64,000 bases of DNA. Origin: Herbaspirillum rhizosphaerae_A (lineage in GTDB: Bacteria; Pseudomonadota; Gammaproteobacteria; Burkholderiales; Burkholderiaceae_D). The notes below the pieces were generated by a model, which was not told the DNA's origin, searched no databases, and saw nothing but the letters and a program-made list of their open reading frames with translations. Shown in pieces: positions 1 through 8,468 of this stretch. Location: assembly GCF_046025915.1 (NCBI RefSeq), contig NZ_JAQQFR010000011.1, positions 124,001-188,000 of the forward strand, given 5' to 3'. The first letter of the stretch is position 1. Each line of letters starts with the position of its first letter. The translations under genes and the position numbers were made by a program.

Positions 1-1
1 C

Positions 2-1372
2 AGCCTGGCGCAATGGGGCCACAAAGAGATCAAGATCGCTGAAACCGAAATGCCAGGCCTGATGGCCATCCGTGAAGAATTTGCTGCTGCACAGCCACTG
101 AAGGGCGCGCGCATCACTGGTTCTATCCACATGACCATCCAGACTGCCGTGCTGATCCAGACGCTGGAAGCGCTGGGCGCCAAGGTTCGTTGGGCATCCT
201 GCAACATCTACTCGACACAAGATCACGCTGCCGCGGCAATCGCCGACAAGGGCACGCCAGTGTTCGCGTTCAAGGGCGAGTCGCTGGACGACTACTGGGA
301 ATTCACACACCGCATTTTCGAATGGCAAGGCGGCGAGAACGAACAGGCCAACATGATTCTGGACGACGGTGGCGACGCAACCTTGCTGCTGCATCTGGGT
401 ACACGTGCTGAAAAAGACGCATCGGTGCTGAACAACCCGACTTCGGAAGAAGAAATCTGCCTGTTCAACTCCATCAAGAAAAAGCTGGCGACTTCGCCGA
501 ACTGGTATTCCACGCGTCTGGCGCAAGTCAAGGGCGTGACCGAAGAAACCACCACCGGTGTGCATCGTCTGTATCAGATGTTCAAAGACGGCAAACTGGC
601 CTTCCCTGCAATCAACGTCAACGACTCCGTCACCAAGTCCAAGTTCGACAACCTGTACGGCTGCCGCGAATCGCTGGTCGACGGTATCAAGCGCGCGACT
701 GACGTCATGATCGCCGGCAAAGTTGCCGTCATCGCCGGTTACGGTGACGTCGGCAAGGGCTCGGCACAAGCGATGCGGGCATTGTCGGCGCAAGTCTGGG
801 TCACTGAAATCGATCCGATCTGCGCATTGCAGGCTGCAATGGAAGGCTATCGCGTCGTGACCATGGATTACGCTGCTGAACACGGCGATATTTTCGTGAC
901 ATGTACCGGCAACTACCATGTGATCACGCACGACCACATGAAGAAGATGAAAGACCAGGCGATCGTCTGCAACATCGGTCACTTCGACAACGAGATCGAA
1001 GTCGCCGCACTGAAGCAATACAGCTGGGAAAACATCAAGCCGCAAGTCGATCACGTCATCTTCCCTGACGGTAAGCGCATCATCCTGCTGGCGGAAGGCC
1101 GCCTGGTCAACCTCGGCTGCGGTACCGGCCATCCGTCGTACGTGATGAGCTCGTCCTTCGCCAACCAGACCATCGCTCAGATCGAACTGTTCGTGAACAC
1201 CAAGAACTATCCGGTCGGCGTCTACACGCTGCCTAAGCATCTGGACGAGAAGGTTGCACGCCTGCAGTTGAAGAAACTCAATGCACAATTGAGCACACTG
1301 ACCGCAGAACAAGCTTCGTACATCGGCGTGAAGTCCGACGGCCCTTACAAGCCTGATCACTACCGCTATTAA
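2..1372 (+). CDS. ahcY: Adenosylhomocysteinase (5' end outside window)
   Basis: Hydrolyses S-adenosylhomocysteine to adenosine and homocysteine, removing the product inhibitor of methyltransferases in the cytosol. The frame is open from base 2, so the true start lies upstream; the first visible residues (SLAQWGHKEIKIAETEMPGL) are a typical N-terminal stretch of the family. Visible hallmarks are the NAD-binding glycine motif GYGDVGKG, the preceding DSVTKSKFDN block with the lysine and aspartate conserved around the substrate, and the C-terminal DGPYKPDHYRY ending characteristic of the family. It is followed by a hairpin with a T-run and then by a small membrane protein and metF, so the methyl cycle genes are clustered. 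A SAH riboswitch often precedes ahcY in Betaproteobacteria, but that region is not in the window. Confidence 0.97.
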   Translation, partial: SLAQWGHKEIKIAETEMPGLMAIREEFAAAQPLKGARITGSIHMTIQTAVLIQTLEALGAKVRWASCNIYSTQDHAAAAIADKGTPVFAFKGESLDDYWEFTHRIFEWQGGENEQANMILDDGGDATLLLHLGTRAEKDASVLNNPTSEEEICLFNSIKKKLATSPNWYSTRLAQVKGVTEETTTGVHRLYQMFKDGKLAFPAINVNDSVTKSKFDNLYGCRESLVDGIKRATDVMIAGKVAVIAGYGDVGKGSAQAMRALSAQVWVTEIDPICALQAAMEGYRVVTMDYAAEHGDIFVTCTGNYHVITHDHMKKMKDQAIVCNIGHFDNEIEVAALKQYSWENIKPQVDHVIFPDGKRIILLAEGRLVNLGCGTGHPSYVMSSSFANQTIAQIELFVNTKNYPVGVYTLPKHLDEKVARLQLKKLNAQLSTLTAEQASYIGVKSDGPYKPDHYRY

Positions 1373-1391
1373 TCGGCTTTAAGTTGTTTGA

Positions 1392-1426
1392 CGGGCAATG
1401 CGGATAAAACCCGCTTGCCCGGTTTT
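1392..1426 (+). terminator. Hairpin with T-run after ahcY
   Basis: Arms CGGGCAA/TTGCCCG (1392-1398 and 1415-1421) extend through GCGG/CCGC (1400-1403 and 1411-1414), with one bulged T and a 7-nt loop, followed by GTTTT. It starts 20 bp after the ahcY stop. It reads as an intrinsic terminator or attenuator between ahcY and the holin-like gene. Confidence 0.6.
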
Positions 1427-1443
1427 CACCAGATTCATCCGCC

Positions 1444-1491
1444 ATCGGCCGGACTACAGCAATTACAAAGATTGTTGGAATCCGGCCGATG
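1444..1491. repeat. Inverted repeat upstream of holin-like gene
   Basis: ATCGGCCGGA at 1444-1453 (CATCGGCCGGA if the preceding C is included) is repeated as its exact reverse complement TCCGGCCGATG at 1481-1491, with about 27 nt between. The second arm ends 21 bp before the chosen start codon of the small membrane protein, so a leader RNA could fold here. Nothing in the sequence identifies a known riboswitch. Confidence 0.5.
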
Positions 1492-1512
1492 CGCCGCTCG
1501 AAAGGACATTTC

Positions 1513-1863
1513 ATGCGTTTGCTCATTCTCTGGCTGATCAATGCGCTGGCTTTGCTCGCCGTGCCTTACCTCATGCATTCGGTACAGGTCGACAGCTTTG
1601 GCGCGGCACTGATCGCTGCGCTCATCCTCGGTTTCGTCAATACGCTGGTGCGGCCGGTACTGGTGATCCTGACCTTGCCGGTGACGCTGCTGACGCTGGG
1701 TTTGTTCATTCTGGTTATCAACGGTCTGATGTTCTGGGCGGTATCGCATCTGGTGGGCGGTTTCCACGTAGCGGGTTTTTGGGCGGCTGTCGGTGGCGCA
1801 CTGTTGTACAGCATCGTCTCCTGGGCGTTGTCTACACTGCTGCTGAAATCCGGACGTAACTGA
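1513..1863 (+). CDS. Phage-holin-family small membrane protein
   Basis: A 116-residue integral membrane protein of the family annotated as 'phage holin family' or mycobacterial-type 4-TMS holin. Almost the whole chain is hydrophobic and reads as four membrane segments (about residues 3-20, 27-47, 54-75 and 85-108), with the short polar link NTLVRP between the second and third. I start it at the ATG at 1513 because AAAGGA lies 6 bases upstream; an in-frame ATG at 1489 would add eight charged residues and has no ribosome site. The position between ahcY and metF is common in Burkholderiales. The family name does not prove a lytic function, and there is no phage gene nearby; the role is unknown. 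Confidence 0.8.
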   Translation: MRLLILWLINALALLAVPYLMHSVQVDSFGAALIAALILGFVNTLVRPVLVILTLPVTLLTLGLFILVINGLMFWAVSHLVGGFHVAGFWAAVGGALLYSIVSWALSTLLLKSGRN

Positions 1864-1924
1864 TTTTTCCTGGATCCGCGCAATGAATCGCACAATGACC
1901 TGTTGTTTTACGGATTGATTTTCT

Positions 1925-2767
1925 ATGACATCACATAATTTCAGTATCGAGTTTTTTCCACCAAAGACGCCTGAAGGCACGGAAAAACTGCGCGTCACTC
2001 GCGCCAAGCTAGCTGAGTTGCAACCGAAGTATTTCTCGGTGACGTTCGGCGCCGGCGGTTCGACGCAGCAAGGCACGCTCGATACCGTGCTTGAGATCAT
2101 GCGCGAAGGTCATGTCGCTGCACCGCATTTGTCTTGTGTCGGCAGCTCGCGCGCTGCATTGCGCGACATTCTCAATAGTTACAAATCGCATGGCATCAAG
2201 AAGCTGGTCGCTTTGCGCGGCGACTTGCCCAGTGGCTTCGGTGCCGTGGACAGTGCTTCCGGCGAATTCCACTACGCCAACGAGCTGGTCGAATTCATTC
2301 GCGCGGAAACCGGCGACTGGTTTCACATTGAAGTCGGCGCGTATCCCGAAATGCATCCGCAAGCCAAGTCGCCACAGGATGACGTGCAGAATTTTGCGCG
2401 CAAGATCAAAGCCGGCGCCGATGCGGCCATCACGCAGTATTTCTACAATGCCGACGCGTATTTCAATTTCGTCGACGAAGTGAAAAAACTGGGCATCAAC
2501 GCACCCATCGTTCCCGGCATCATGCCGATCACGAACTACACCCAACTGATGCGTTTTTCCGACATGTGCGGCACGGAAATTCCGCGCTGGATTCGTCTCA
2601 AGCTGGCCAGCTACGGTGACGACAGCGAGTCGATTCGGGCATTTGGTCTCGATGTTGTTACGCAACTCTGCGAGCAGCTACTGGAAGGCGGGGCGCCCGG
2701 CCTGCACTTCTATACCTTGAATCAGCCTGCAGCAACGATGGCAATCTGGCAACGTCTGGTCGCCTGA
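1925..2767 (+). CDS. metF: Methylenetetrahydrofolate reductase
   Basis: Reduces 5,10-methylene-THF to 5-methyl-THF, the methyl donor for methionine synthesis; a cytosolic FAD-dependent TIM barrel. The 280-residue length is that of bacterial MetF without the eukaryotic regulatory domain. The N-terminal FSIEFFPPKT block carries the conserved catalytic glutamate (Glu9 here), and VTFGAGGST and the LRGD segment near residue 98 are family blocks. It follows ahcY and the small membrane protein on the same strand, linking homocysteine release to its remethylation. A strong bidirectional terminator follows. No clear Shine-Dalgarno is visible before the ATG. Confidence 0.97.
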   Translation: MTSHNFSIEFFPPKTPEGTEKLRVTRAKLAELQPKYFSVTFGAGGSTQQGTLDTVLEIMREGHVAAPHLSCVGSSRAALRDILNSYKSHGIKKLVALRGDLPSGFGAVDSASGEFHYANELVEFIRAETGDWFHIEVGAYPEMHPQAKSPQDDVQNFARKIKAGADAAITQYFYNADAYFNFVDEVKKLGINAPIVPGIMPITNYTQLMRFSDMCGTEIPRWIRLKLASYGDDSESIRAFGLDVVTQLCEQLLEGGAPGLHFYTLNQPAATMAIWQRLVA

Positions 2768-2793
2768 TTTCTGCAAAGTAGTAAGTTGCAAGC

Positions 2794-2820
2794 AAAAAGC
2801 CGGCTTCAGCCGGCTTTTTT
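2794..2820. terminator. Bidirectional terminator metF / cyclo-ligase
   Basis: Perfect stem AAAAAGCCGGC/GCCGGCTTTTT with a short TTCA-type loop, flanked by A-run and T-run, between two convergent genes. It can stop transcription in both directions. Confidence 0.9.
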
Positions 2821-2851
2821 CATGTTTCCGCTCGACGGCATGTTATTCACA

Positions 2852-3460
2852 TCAGCCGTCAGTAATCATCATGTCCAGCGCGATGTCATGCGCCTGCCCG
2901 TCAAACTCCACTAACGCATCGGCATAAGCGATCCCGATTGCCAGCGGACGCGGCGTTTTCGCCAGGGTTCGGTCATAGAAACCACCTCCGTAGCCGAGCC
3001 GTAAACGTGCCGCATTGAAGCCCAGGCAAGGGATCAGCAAAGCTTGCGGCTGCACGATTTCTCCCTGTGCCGGTACCGATGTTCCCATGGCGTCTTTGAC
3101 CAGTGCTTCTCCCGGCGTCCAGCGCACGAATTCCAGCGGCAATTCTTTTCCGCGAATAATCGGCAGCGACAGGTGCACGCCTTGAGTACTCAGCGCGTTA
3201 TAAGCCAGATGTAGATCCGGTTCTTGCCGGATCGGGTGATAAACACCGATGCTGGCAATTTCCTGAGTTTGCAGCCATGCCAGCAGGCGCACACAAATAG
3301 CGGCTTCTGCCGCGGCTTTGGCAGCAGGTGTCATGTCTTTGCGGGCAGCCAGCAAGCTGGTGCGCAGCGCGGATTTTTCCGAAGCCGGCGACCTTGTGTT
3401 TGCCGAGGTATCAGCAGTGTCGGACGGCGTGGTGTCGCGTGCTATCCTTGAAGTCGTCAT
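2852..3460 (-). CDS. fau: 5-formyltetrahydrofolate cyclo-ligase
   Basis: ATP-dependent conversion of 5-formyl-THF to 5,10-methenyl-THF, returning a stored folate to the one-carbon pool that metF next door draws on. The signature LRLGYGGGFYDR near the C terminus binds phosphate, and IGVYHPIRQEPDL is the conserved substrate region. The N-terminal 30 residues are Ser/Thr/Ala-rich and look like an unconserved extension. I start at the ATG at 3460; a TTG at 3469 would add MRQ. In many proteobacteria the 6S RNA gene precedes this gene, but here the start is only 26 bp from the divergent transglycosylase start, so there is no room for it. Confidence 0.9.
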   Translation of the reverse strand: MTTSRIARDTTPSDTADTSANTRSPASEKSALRTSLLAARKDMTPAAKAAAEAAICVRLLAWLQTQEIASIGVYHPIRQEPDLHLAYNALSTQGVHLSLPIIRGKELPLEFVRWTPGEALVKDAMGTSVPAQGEIVQPQALLIPCLGFNAARLRLGYGGGFYDRTLAKTPRPLAIGIAYADALVEFDGQAHDIALDMMITDG

Positions 3461-3486
3461 CTGTCTCAATCTAAGGTTGTATAAGA

Positions 3487-5445
3487 ATGCAATTAAAGAA
3501 ATGCGTGGTTGTGATCACCTGTGCCGTAGCAACGGCAGCAGCACTCAGTTTTGCGATGCCGGCGTATGCGCAAAAACGTCCATCTGCCAATGCCGCGCCC
3601 GATGACGTCTTTCTCGCCTTGCGTGATGCTTCGCGTTCTGACGATTCGGTGACCTCGGTGAGTCTGGCGGCGCGTCTGCCGGATTATGTCATTCCTTCCT
3701 ATGTTGACTATTATCGGCTCAAACCGCGTGTACGCGATTTCACAGCGCCGGTTTCCGAGATCCGCGATTTTCTTGCTCGCTATGATGGCAGCGCCATTGC
3801 CGATCGCCTGCGTAACGACTGGCTGTTGGCGCTTGGCAAGACCGGCGACTGGACGACTTTTGACGAGCAGTATCCCCTCTTTGTCCTGAACGACGATGTG
3901 CAGGTCAAATGTTTTGCCCTCAATTCTCGTGCTCTCAAGGGGCAAAACGTCGCCGATGAAGCGCGCGCCTTGCTGACCAGTCCCAAGGATTATGGCCAGG
4001 GCTGTAGCGACCTGATCGGTACGCTGGCGCAAAATCACCAGTTCAGTGAAAGCGATCTGTGGGCGCAGATTCGCCAGGCGGTGGAAGCCGGCAACACGAC
4101 GGTTGCGCGCCGCGCGGCGATTTTTACCGACAATGGCGACGTCAGTCTGCAACAAGTCATCGATAAGCCCGCGCTGATGCTGGCGCGTGGGCCTGGGGCA
4201 GGACGTACTTCGCACGAGCTGTACATCATCGCCATCGGCCGCGCTGCAAAGGGTAACCCGCAACAGGCCGCCACCTTTCTCAGCAGCGCATCGGGACTGA
4301 CCGCGCAGGAACAAGCCATCGCCTGGGCGCAGATTGCTTTGCCTGCCTCCATGAAGCTGATGCCCGAAGCCATCGATTACTGGCGCAAGACCAAAGATGC
4401 GCCGCTGTCCTACGAAGCGTATCAATGGAAGGCGCGGATTGCACTGCGCGCCGGTGACTGGAAGATGGTCAAGTCCACCATCGACGCCATGCCAGGTTCA
4501 TTGCGCAGCGATATCACGTGGACTTATTGGTTGGCCCGTGCACTGAGGGAAGACGGCCAGACCGAGGCTTCTCAGCGTCTGTTTCAGTCGATCGCTTCCA
4601 ACGTCAGCTTCTACGGCCAACTTGCCACGGAAGACCTTGGGCAGAAGATCATCATTCCGCCGGGACCAGTACCTCCGACACCAGCTGAGATCGCGCCGAT
4701 GGCGCAGAACACCGGATTCAAGCGTGCGATCAAATTCTATGACCTGAACATGCGCTACGAAGGCATTCGCGAATGGAACTGGGAGCTGCGCAAGATGAAC
4801 GACCGTCAGTTGCTGGCTGCCGCAGAATTCGCACGCCAGAGCGATGTGCTCGACCGTATGGTCAACACCTCGGATCGCACCAAGCTGGAGATGGATTTCA
4901 CCCAGCGCTTCCCGGCACCGCACCTGACCGAAATGAGCGCGAACACGCGTCCGCTGGGTCTGGAAAACGCCTGGGTCTATGGTTTGATCCGCCAGGAATC
5001 GCGCTTCATCAAAAATGCGAAATCCTATGTCGGCGCATCCGGCCTGATGCAACTGATGCCATCGACCGCGAAGTACGTCGCCAAGAAAATCGGCCTGACT
5101 GAATTCACGCAAGACCAGATCAACGACATCAACACCAACCTGCTGCTAGGCACCAGCTACCTCAACATGGTGCTGAACAATCTCGACGGCTCGCAGGCAT
5201 TGGCAACGGCCGCGTATAACGCCGGGCCGGGACGTCCACGGACCTGGCGCTCGACCTTGAATCGTCCTGTAGAAGGGGCGATCTTCGCCGAATCGATTCC
5301 GTTCAACGAGACACGGGGTTACGTCAAGAATGTCATGTCCAATGCGACCTACTATGCCGCGCTGTTCGAGAACAAGCCACAGTCGCTGAAACAACGACTC
5401 GGCACGGTCGCGCCGCGCACCAATACCCCGACCGATTTGCCGTGA
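3487..5445 (+). CDS. slt: Soluble lytic murein transglycosylase (Slt70 type)
   Basis: Cleaves the MurNAc-GlcNAc bond of peptidoglycan in the periplasm with formation of anhydro-MurNAc. The 652-residue length fits Slt70. It begins with a signal peptide (basic start, hydrophobic 7-24, cleavage expected after AYA at residue 28), followed by a long helical superhelix and a C-terminal lysozyme-like SLT domain. The catalytic glutamate is Glu504 in the motif LIRQESRF, followed by GASGLMQLMPSTA and the later AYNAGPGR block. Its start lies 26 bp from the divergent folate gene, so the two promoters must overlap each other or the coding ends. No coupling to a cell-wall operon is seen. Confidence 0.95.
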   Translation: MQLKKCVVVITCAVATAAALSFAMPAYAQKRPSANAAPDDVFLALRDASRSDDSVTSVSLAARLPDYVIPSYVDYYRLKPRVRDFTAPVSEIRDFLARYDGSAIADRLRNDWLLALGKTGDWTTFDEQYPLFVLNDDVQVKCFALNSRALKGQNVADEARALLTSPKDYGQGCSDLIGTLAQNHQFSESDLWAQIRQAVEAGNTTVARRAAIFTDNGDVSLQQVIDKPALMLARGPGAGRTSHELYIIAIGRAAKGNPQQAATFLSSASGLTAQEQAIAWAQIALPASMKLMPEAIDYWRKTKDAPLSYEAYQWKARIALRAGDWKMVKSTIDAMPGSLRSDITWTYWLARALREDGQTEASQRLFQSIASNVSFYGQLATEDLGQKIIIPPGPVPPTPAEIAPMAQNTGFKRAIKFYDLNMRYEGIREWNWELRKMNDRQLLAAAEFARQSDVLDRMVNTSDRTKLEMDFTQRFPAPHLTEMSANTRPLGLENAWVYGLIRQESRFIKNAKSYVGASGLMQLMPSTAKYVAKKIGLTEFTQDQINDINTNLLLGTSYLNMVLNNLDGSQALATAAYNAGPGRPRTWRSTLNRPVEGAIFAESIPFNETRGYVKNVMSNATYYAALFENKPQSLKQRLGTVAPRTNTPTDLP

Positions 5446-5506
5446 TGGCGCGCTGATCACAAGGCGCTACGGTAAGACGAACTAGCAACGAAAGCGACAA
5501 CTGATC

Positions 5507-6475
5507 ATGACGTATAAAAACATACTGGTAATCGGTGGCTCCGGGTTCATTGGCAGCCAGGTAGTGGCGCAACTGGCGCGTAGCACGGCCAGTCGCGTCG
5601 TCGTGCCGACCCGGCGCTACGAGCGTAGCAAGCATCTGTTGGTGATGCCGACCGTGCGAACAGCAGTCGCTGACGTACATGACGAAGCGGCGCTGGACAC
5701 CTTGTTCGACGGTGTGGATGCCGTAGTCAATCTGGTCGGCATCCTGCATTCGCGTCGCGGCCCCAGTGGCAGCGACTATGGTCCCGATTTTCAGAGGGCA
5801 CACGTGGATTTGCCGCGCAAGATCGTTGCTGCCTGTCGTCGCCATGGTGTTAAACGTTACCTGCATATGAGCGCTCTCGGTGCTTCTGCGCAGGGAGCGT
5901 CAATGTATCTGCGTTCCAAGGCGGCCGGCGAAGCGGCTGCATTTGCGAATGCTGATCTGGCGACAACCGTGTTCCGTCCCTCGGTGGTATTCGGGGAGGG
6001 CGACCGATTCCTGAATCTGTTCGCTGCTTTGCAAAAACGTTTTCCGCTCATGCCGCTCGGCAGCGCCGACGCCAAATTCCAGCCGGTCTACGTGGGTGAT
6101 GTGGCGCAGGCATTCGTCACAGCTTTGCAGAGTGAATCAACCGGGAGCAAAACCTACGAACTGGCAGGGCCAAAAATTTATAGCCTTCGCGAGCTGGTTC
6201 AACTGGCTGGTTTGTATTCCGGGCATCCTCGCCTCATCATTGGTCTGCCGCCGGCGTTGGCATTGTTGCAAGCATTGTGTCTGGAATATTTGCCAGGACG
6301 TATGATGAGTCGCGATAATCTTGCTTCCATGCAGGTGGACAATATTGCCGATGGGCCGATTGCGGCTGAACTCGGCATTACGCCGACCGCTCTGGAAGCG
6401 ATTGCACCGCGTTATCTTGCCGGTGTACACATGCAGCAGCAAATGGACGCTTACCGTAGCGGCGCCAGGCGGTAA
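5507..6475 (+). CDS. Complex I NDUFA9-like NAD(P)-binding protein
   Basis: An atypical short-chain dehydrogenase/epimerase-fold protein, 322 residues. The N terminus has a Rossmann motif GGSGFIGS at residues 10-17, and the following VNLVGIL and FRPSVVFGEGDRF blocks are those of the family called complex I NDUFA9 subunit family in bacteria. The usual SDR Tyr-xxx-Lys pair is present only loosely (YLRSK), so enzymatic activity is not assured. Bacterial members are usually described as quinone-associated or NAD-binding proteins of unknown substrate. It stands in a same-strand run with the glutathione transferase and CCA-adding enzyme genes, with gaps under 70 bp, so co-transcription is likely but no functional link is obvious. 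Confidence 0.8.
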   Translation: MTYKNILVIGGSGFIGSQVVAQLARSTASRVVVPTRRYERSKHLLVMPTVRTAVADVHDEAALDTLFDGVDAVVNLVGILHSRRGPSGSDYGPDFQRAHVDLPRKIVAACRRHGVKRYLHMSALGASAQGASMYLRSKAAGEAAAFANADLATTVFRPSVVFGEGDRFLNLFAALQKRFPLMPLGSADAKFQPVYVGDVAQAFVTALQSESTGSKTYELAGPKIYSLRELVQLAGLYSGHPRLIIGLPPALALLQALCLEYLPGRMMSRDNLASMQVDNIADGPIAAELGITPTALEAIAPRYLAGVHMQQQMDAYRSGARR

Positions 6476-6529
6476 AGGCACAACGCCAAACCGGGTAAGA
6501 GCAAGACAAGTCATCAAAGGACAGACAGC

Positions 6530-7228
6530 ATGCAGAATACCGAACTCGATCCGACCTTGTCGGCTACGTTGGAAAAGGCCGGCAAGAACGCCATTACCCT
6601 GGTGATCGGCAACAAGAACTACTCGTCCTGGTCGATGCGCCCGTGGGTGGTGCTGACGGCGTTTGACATTCCTTTCCGCGAAATTCGCATCTGCCTCGAC
6701 CAGCCTGACACGGCCAGCAAGATTGCGGAATATTCCGCCGCCGGTCGTGTCCCCGTTTTGCTGGATGGTCAGACGCATATCTGGGATTCTCTGGCAATCT
6801 GCGAATACCTGGCCGAACAATTTCCCGACCGCGCACTGTGGCCGCAAGAGACCGCGGCACGCGCCGTCGCACGCAGTATCACCGCCGAAATGCATTCCGG
6901 CTTCACGGGCTTGCGTAGCGCCATGAGCATGGATATTCGCGGCAGCTATCCCGGCAAGGGCCGCACGCCCGAAGCCCAGGGCGATATCGGTCGTGTATGC
7001 GAAATCTGGGAAGACTGTCTGTCCGAATTCGGCCATCACGAATTCCTGTTCGGCGATTTCTCCATCGCCGATGCCTTCTACGCGCCGGTGGTGATGCGTT
7101 TCCGCAGCTATCAGGTATCGCTGGCACCGGCACTGCAAGCCTACGTCGACCGCGTCGTCGCGCATCCTGCGGTAGCGAAGTGGATCGCCGAAGCGTTGGC
7201 CGAAAAAGAAATCCTGCCGGATCATTGA
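6530..7228 (+). CDS. Glutathione S-transferase family protein
   Basis: A 232-residue cytosolic GST-fold protein. The thioredoxin-like N domain begins after an extension of about 20 residues with LVIGNKNYSSWSMRPW, where the Ser-Ser-Trp-Ser segment occupies the catalytic position that activates glutathione. GRVPVLLDG (cis-Pro) and the glutathione-contacting DSLAICEYLAE follow, and the C-terminal all-helical domain holds the N-capping box region FSIADAFYAP. Members of this subgroup are usually annotated only as GST or maleylacetoacetate-isomerase-like; the substrate is unknown. It is followed 7 bp later by the CCA-adding enzyme start, so the two genes are probably translated from one mRNA. Confidence 0.9.
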   Translation: MQNTELDPTLSATLEKAGKNAITLVIGNKNYSSWSMRPWVVLTAFDIPFREIRICLDQPDTASKIAEYSAAGRVPVLLDGQTHIWDSLAICEYLAEQFPDRALWPQETAARAVARSITAEMHSGFTGLRSAMSMDIRGSYPGKGRTPEAQGDIGRVCEIWEDCLSEFGHHEFLFGDFSIADAFYAPVVMRFRSYQVSLAPALQAYVDRVVAHPAVAKWIAEALAEKEILPDH

Positions 7229-7235
7229 GTTGTCC

Positions 7236-8459
7236 ATGAAGATTTATGTCGTCGGCGGTGCGGTACGCGATGAACTGCTCGGTTTGCCCGTGCAGGATCA
7301 CGACTACGTGGTCGTCGGCGCCACGCCGGAAGACATGCTGGCGCAGGGTTTTCGTCCGGTCGGCAAGGATTTTCCGGTATTTCTGCATCCTGAGACGCAA
7401 GAGGAATACGCGCTGGCGCGCACCGAGCGCAAGACTGCACCGGGCTATAAAGGCTTCGTCTTTCATACCGACAGCGCCGTCACGCTGGAGCAGGATCTGG
7501 CGCGCCGCGACCTCACCATCAACGCCATTGCCAAGGGTGAAGACGGCGTGCTGGTCGATCCGTATCACGGACAGGAAGACATTCGCCGCCGTGTGTTTCG
7601 TCACGTCTCTGATGCTTTCGTTGAAGACCCGGTACGCATCTTGCGCATGGCGCGTTTTGCCGCACGTTTTCCTGATTTTACCGTCGCTCCCGAAACCAAT
7701 GCGCTGATGCAGAAGATGGTGCAAGCCGGCGAAGTTGACGCTTTGGTGCCGGAACGCGTCTGGCAAGAACTGGCGCGCGGCATGATGGAAAAGACGCCGT
7801 CGCGCATGTTCAACGTGCTGCGTGAATGTGGTGCATTGGCGCGCATCCTGCCTGAATTGAATGCGCTCTGGGGCGTGCCTCAACCGGCCAGATACCATCC
7901 CGAAATCGACACCGGCGTCCACGTCATGATGGTGCTCGACTACGCGGCGAGCCAATCGTATTCGCTGGGCGTGCGCTTTGCCGCCTTGATGCATGATCTC
8001 GGCAAAGGTACCACGCCGCCGGATCTGTGGCCCAGCCATCATGGTCATGAAGGCCGTAGCGTCGAGCTGGTGCAGGGAATTTGTGATCGCCTCAAAGTCC
8101 CCAACGATTGCCGCGATCTCGCTGTCATCACCGCGCGTGAACACGGCAACGTCGGCCGCGCGTTTGAACTGCGTCCTGCCACCATCGTCAATTTACTGGC
8201 GCGCTGCGACGGCTTCCGCAAGCCGGAGCGATTCCGTGAAATGCTGCAGGCATCCGAGTGCGACCGCCGCGGCCGCACCGGCTTCGAAGAGGTTGAGTTT
8301 CCGCAACTGAATTACCTCATGGGCGCCTTGAAAATCGCGCAGGGCGTCGACGCCGGCGCCATCGCCGCGAAGTACAAGGATCAGCCGCAGCGCATTCCTG
8401 AAGCAATTCTGGCGGCGCGTACCGAGGCTGTGGCAGATTATGCGGCGCAGATCCGCTAA
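7236..8459 (+). CDS. cca: Multifunctional CCA tRNA nucleotidyltransferase
   Basis: Adds or repairs the 3' CCA of tRNAs without a nucleic-acid template. The 407-residue chain starts with VVGGAVRDELLG, followed by the catalytic DHD carboxylates (Asp21, Asp23) and the class II nucleotidyltransferase block RDLTINAIA. The C-terminal half contains an HD domain (ALMHDLGKG, then HHGHEGRS), which in proteobacterial enzymes gives phosphatase, 2'-nucleotidase and cyclic phosphodiesterase activity. I choose the ATG at 7236; a TTG two codons earlier is possible. The gene begins 7 bp after the GST stop and ends 9 bp before the next gene, suggesting an operon. There is no clear ribosome binding site at its own start, in line with coupled translation. 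Confidence 0.95.
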   Translation: MKIYVVGGAVRDELLGLPVQDHDYVVVGATPEDMLAQGFRPVGKDFPVFLHPETQEEYALARTERKTAPGYKGFVFHTDSAVTLEQDLARRDLTINAIAKGEDGVLVDPYHGQEDIRRRVFRHVSDAFVEDPVRILRMARFAARFPDFTVAPETNALMQKMVQAGEVDALVPERVWQELARGMMEKTPSRMFNVLRECGALARILPELNALWGVPQPARYHPEIDTGVHVMMVLDYAASQSYSLGVRFAALMHDLGKGTTPPDLWPSHHGHEGRSVELVQGICDRLKVPNDCRDLAVITAREHGNVGRAFELRPATIVNLLARCDGFRKPERFREMLQASECDRRGRTGFEEVEFPQLNYLMGALKIAQGVDAGAIAAKYKDQPQRIPEAILAARTEAVADYAAQIR

Positions 8460-8468
8460 ACTGCGCCC

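Noticed and set aside
1513..1863. Prophage remnant because of the holin name
   Set aside because: No other phage gene nearby, and the protein sits in a conserved metabolic neighbourhood.
3461..3486. 6S RNA gene beside the 5-formyl-THF cyclo-ligase gene
   Set aside because: Common in other proteobacteria, but the gap here is 26 bp and the flanks are coding.
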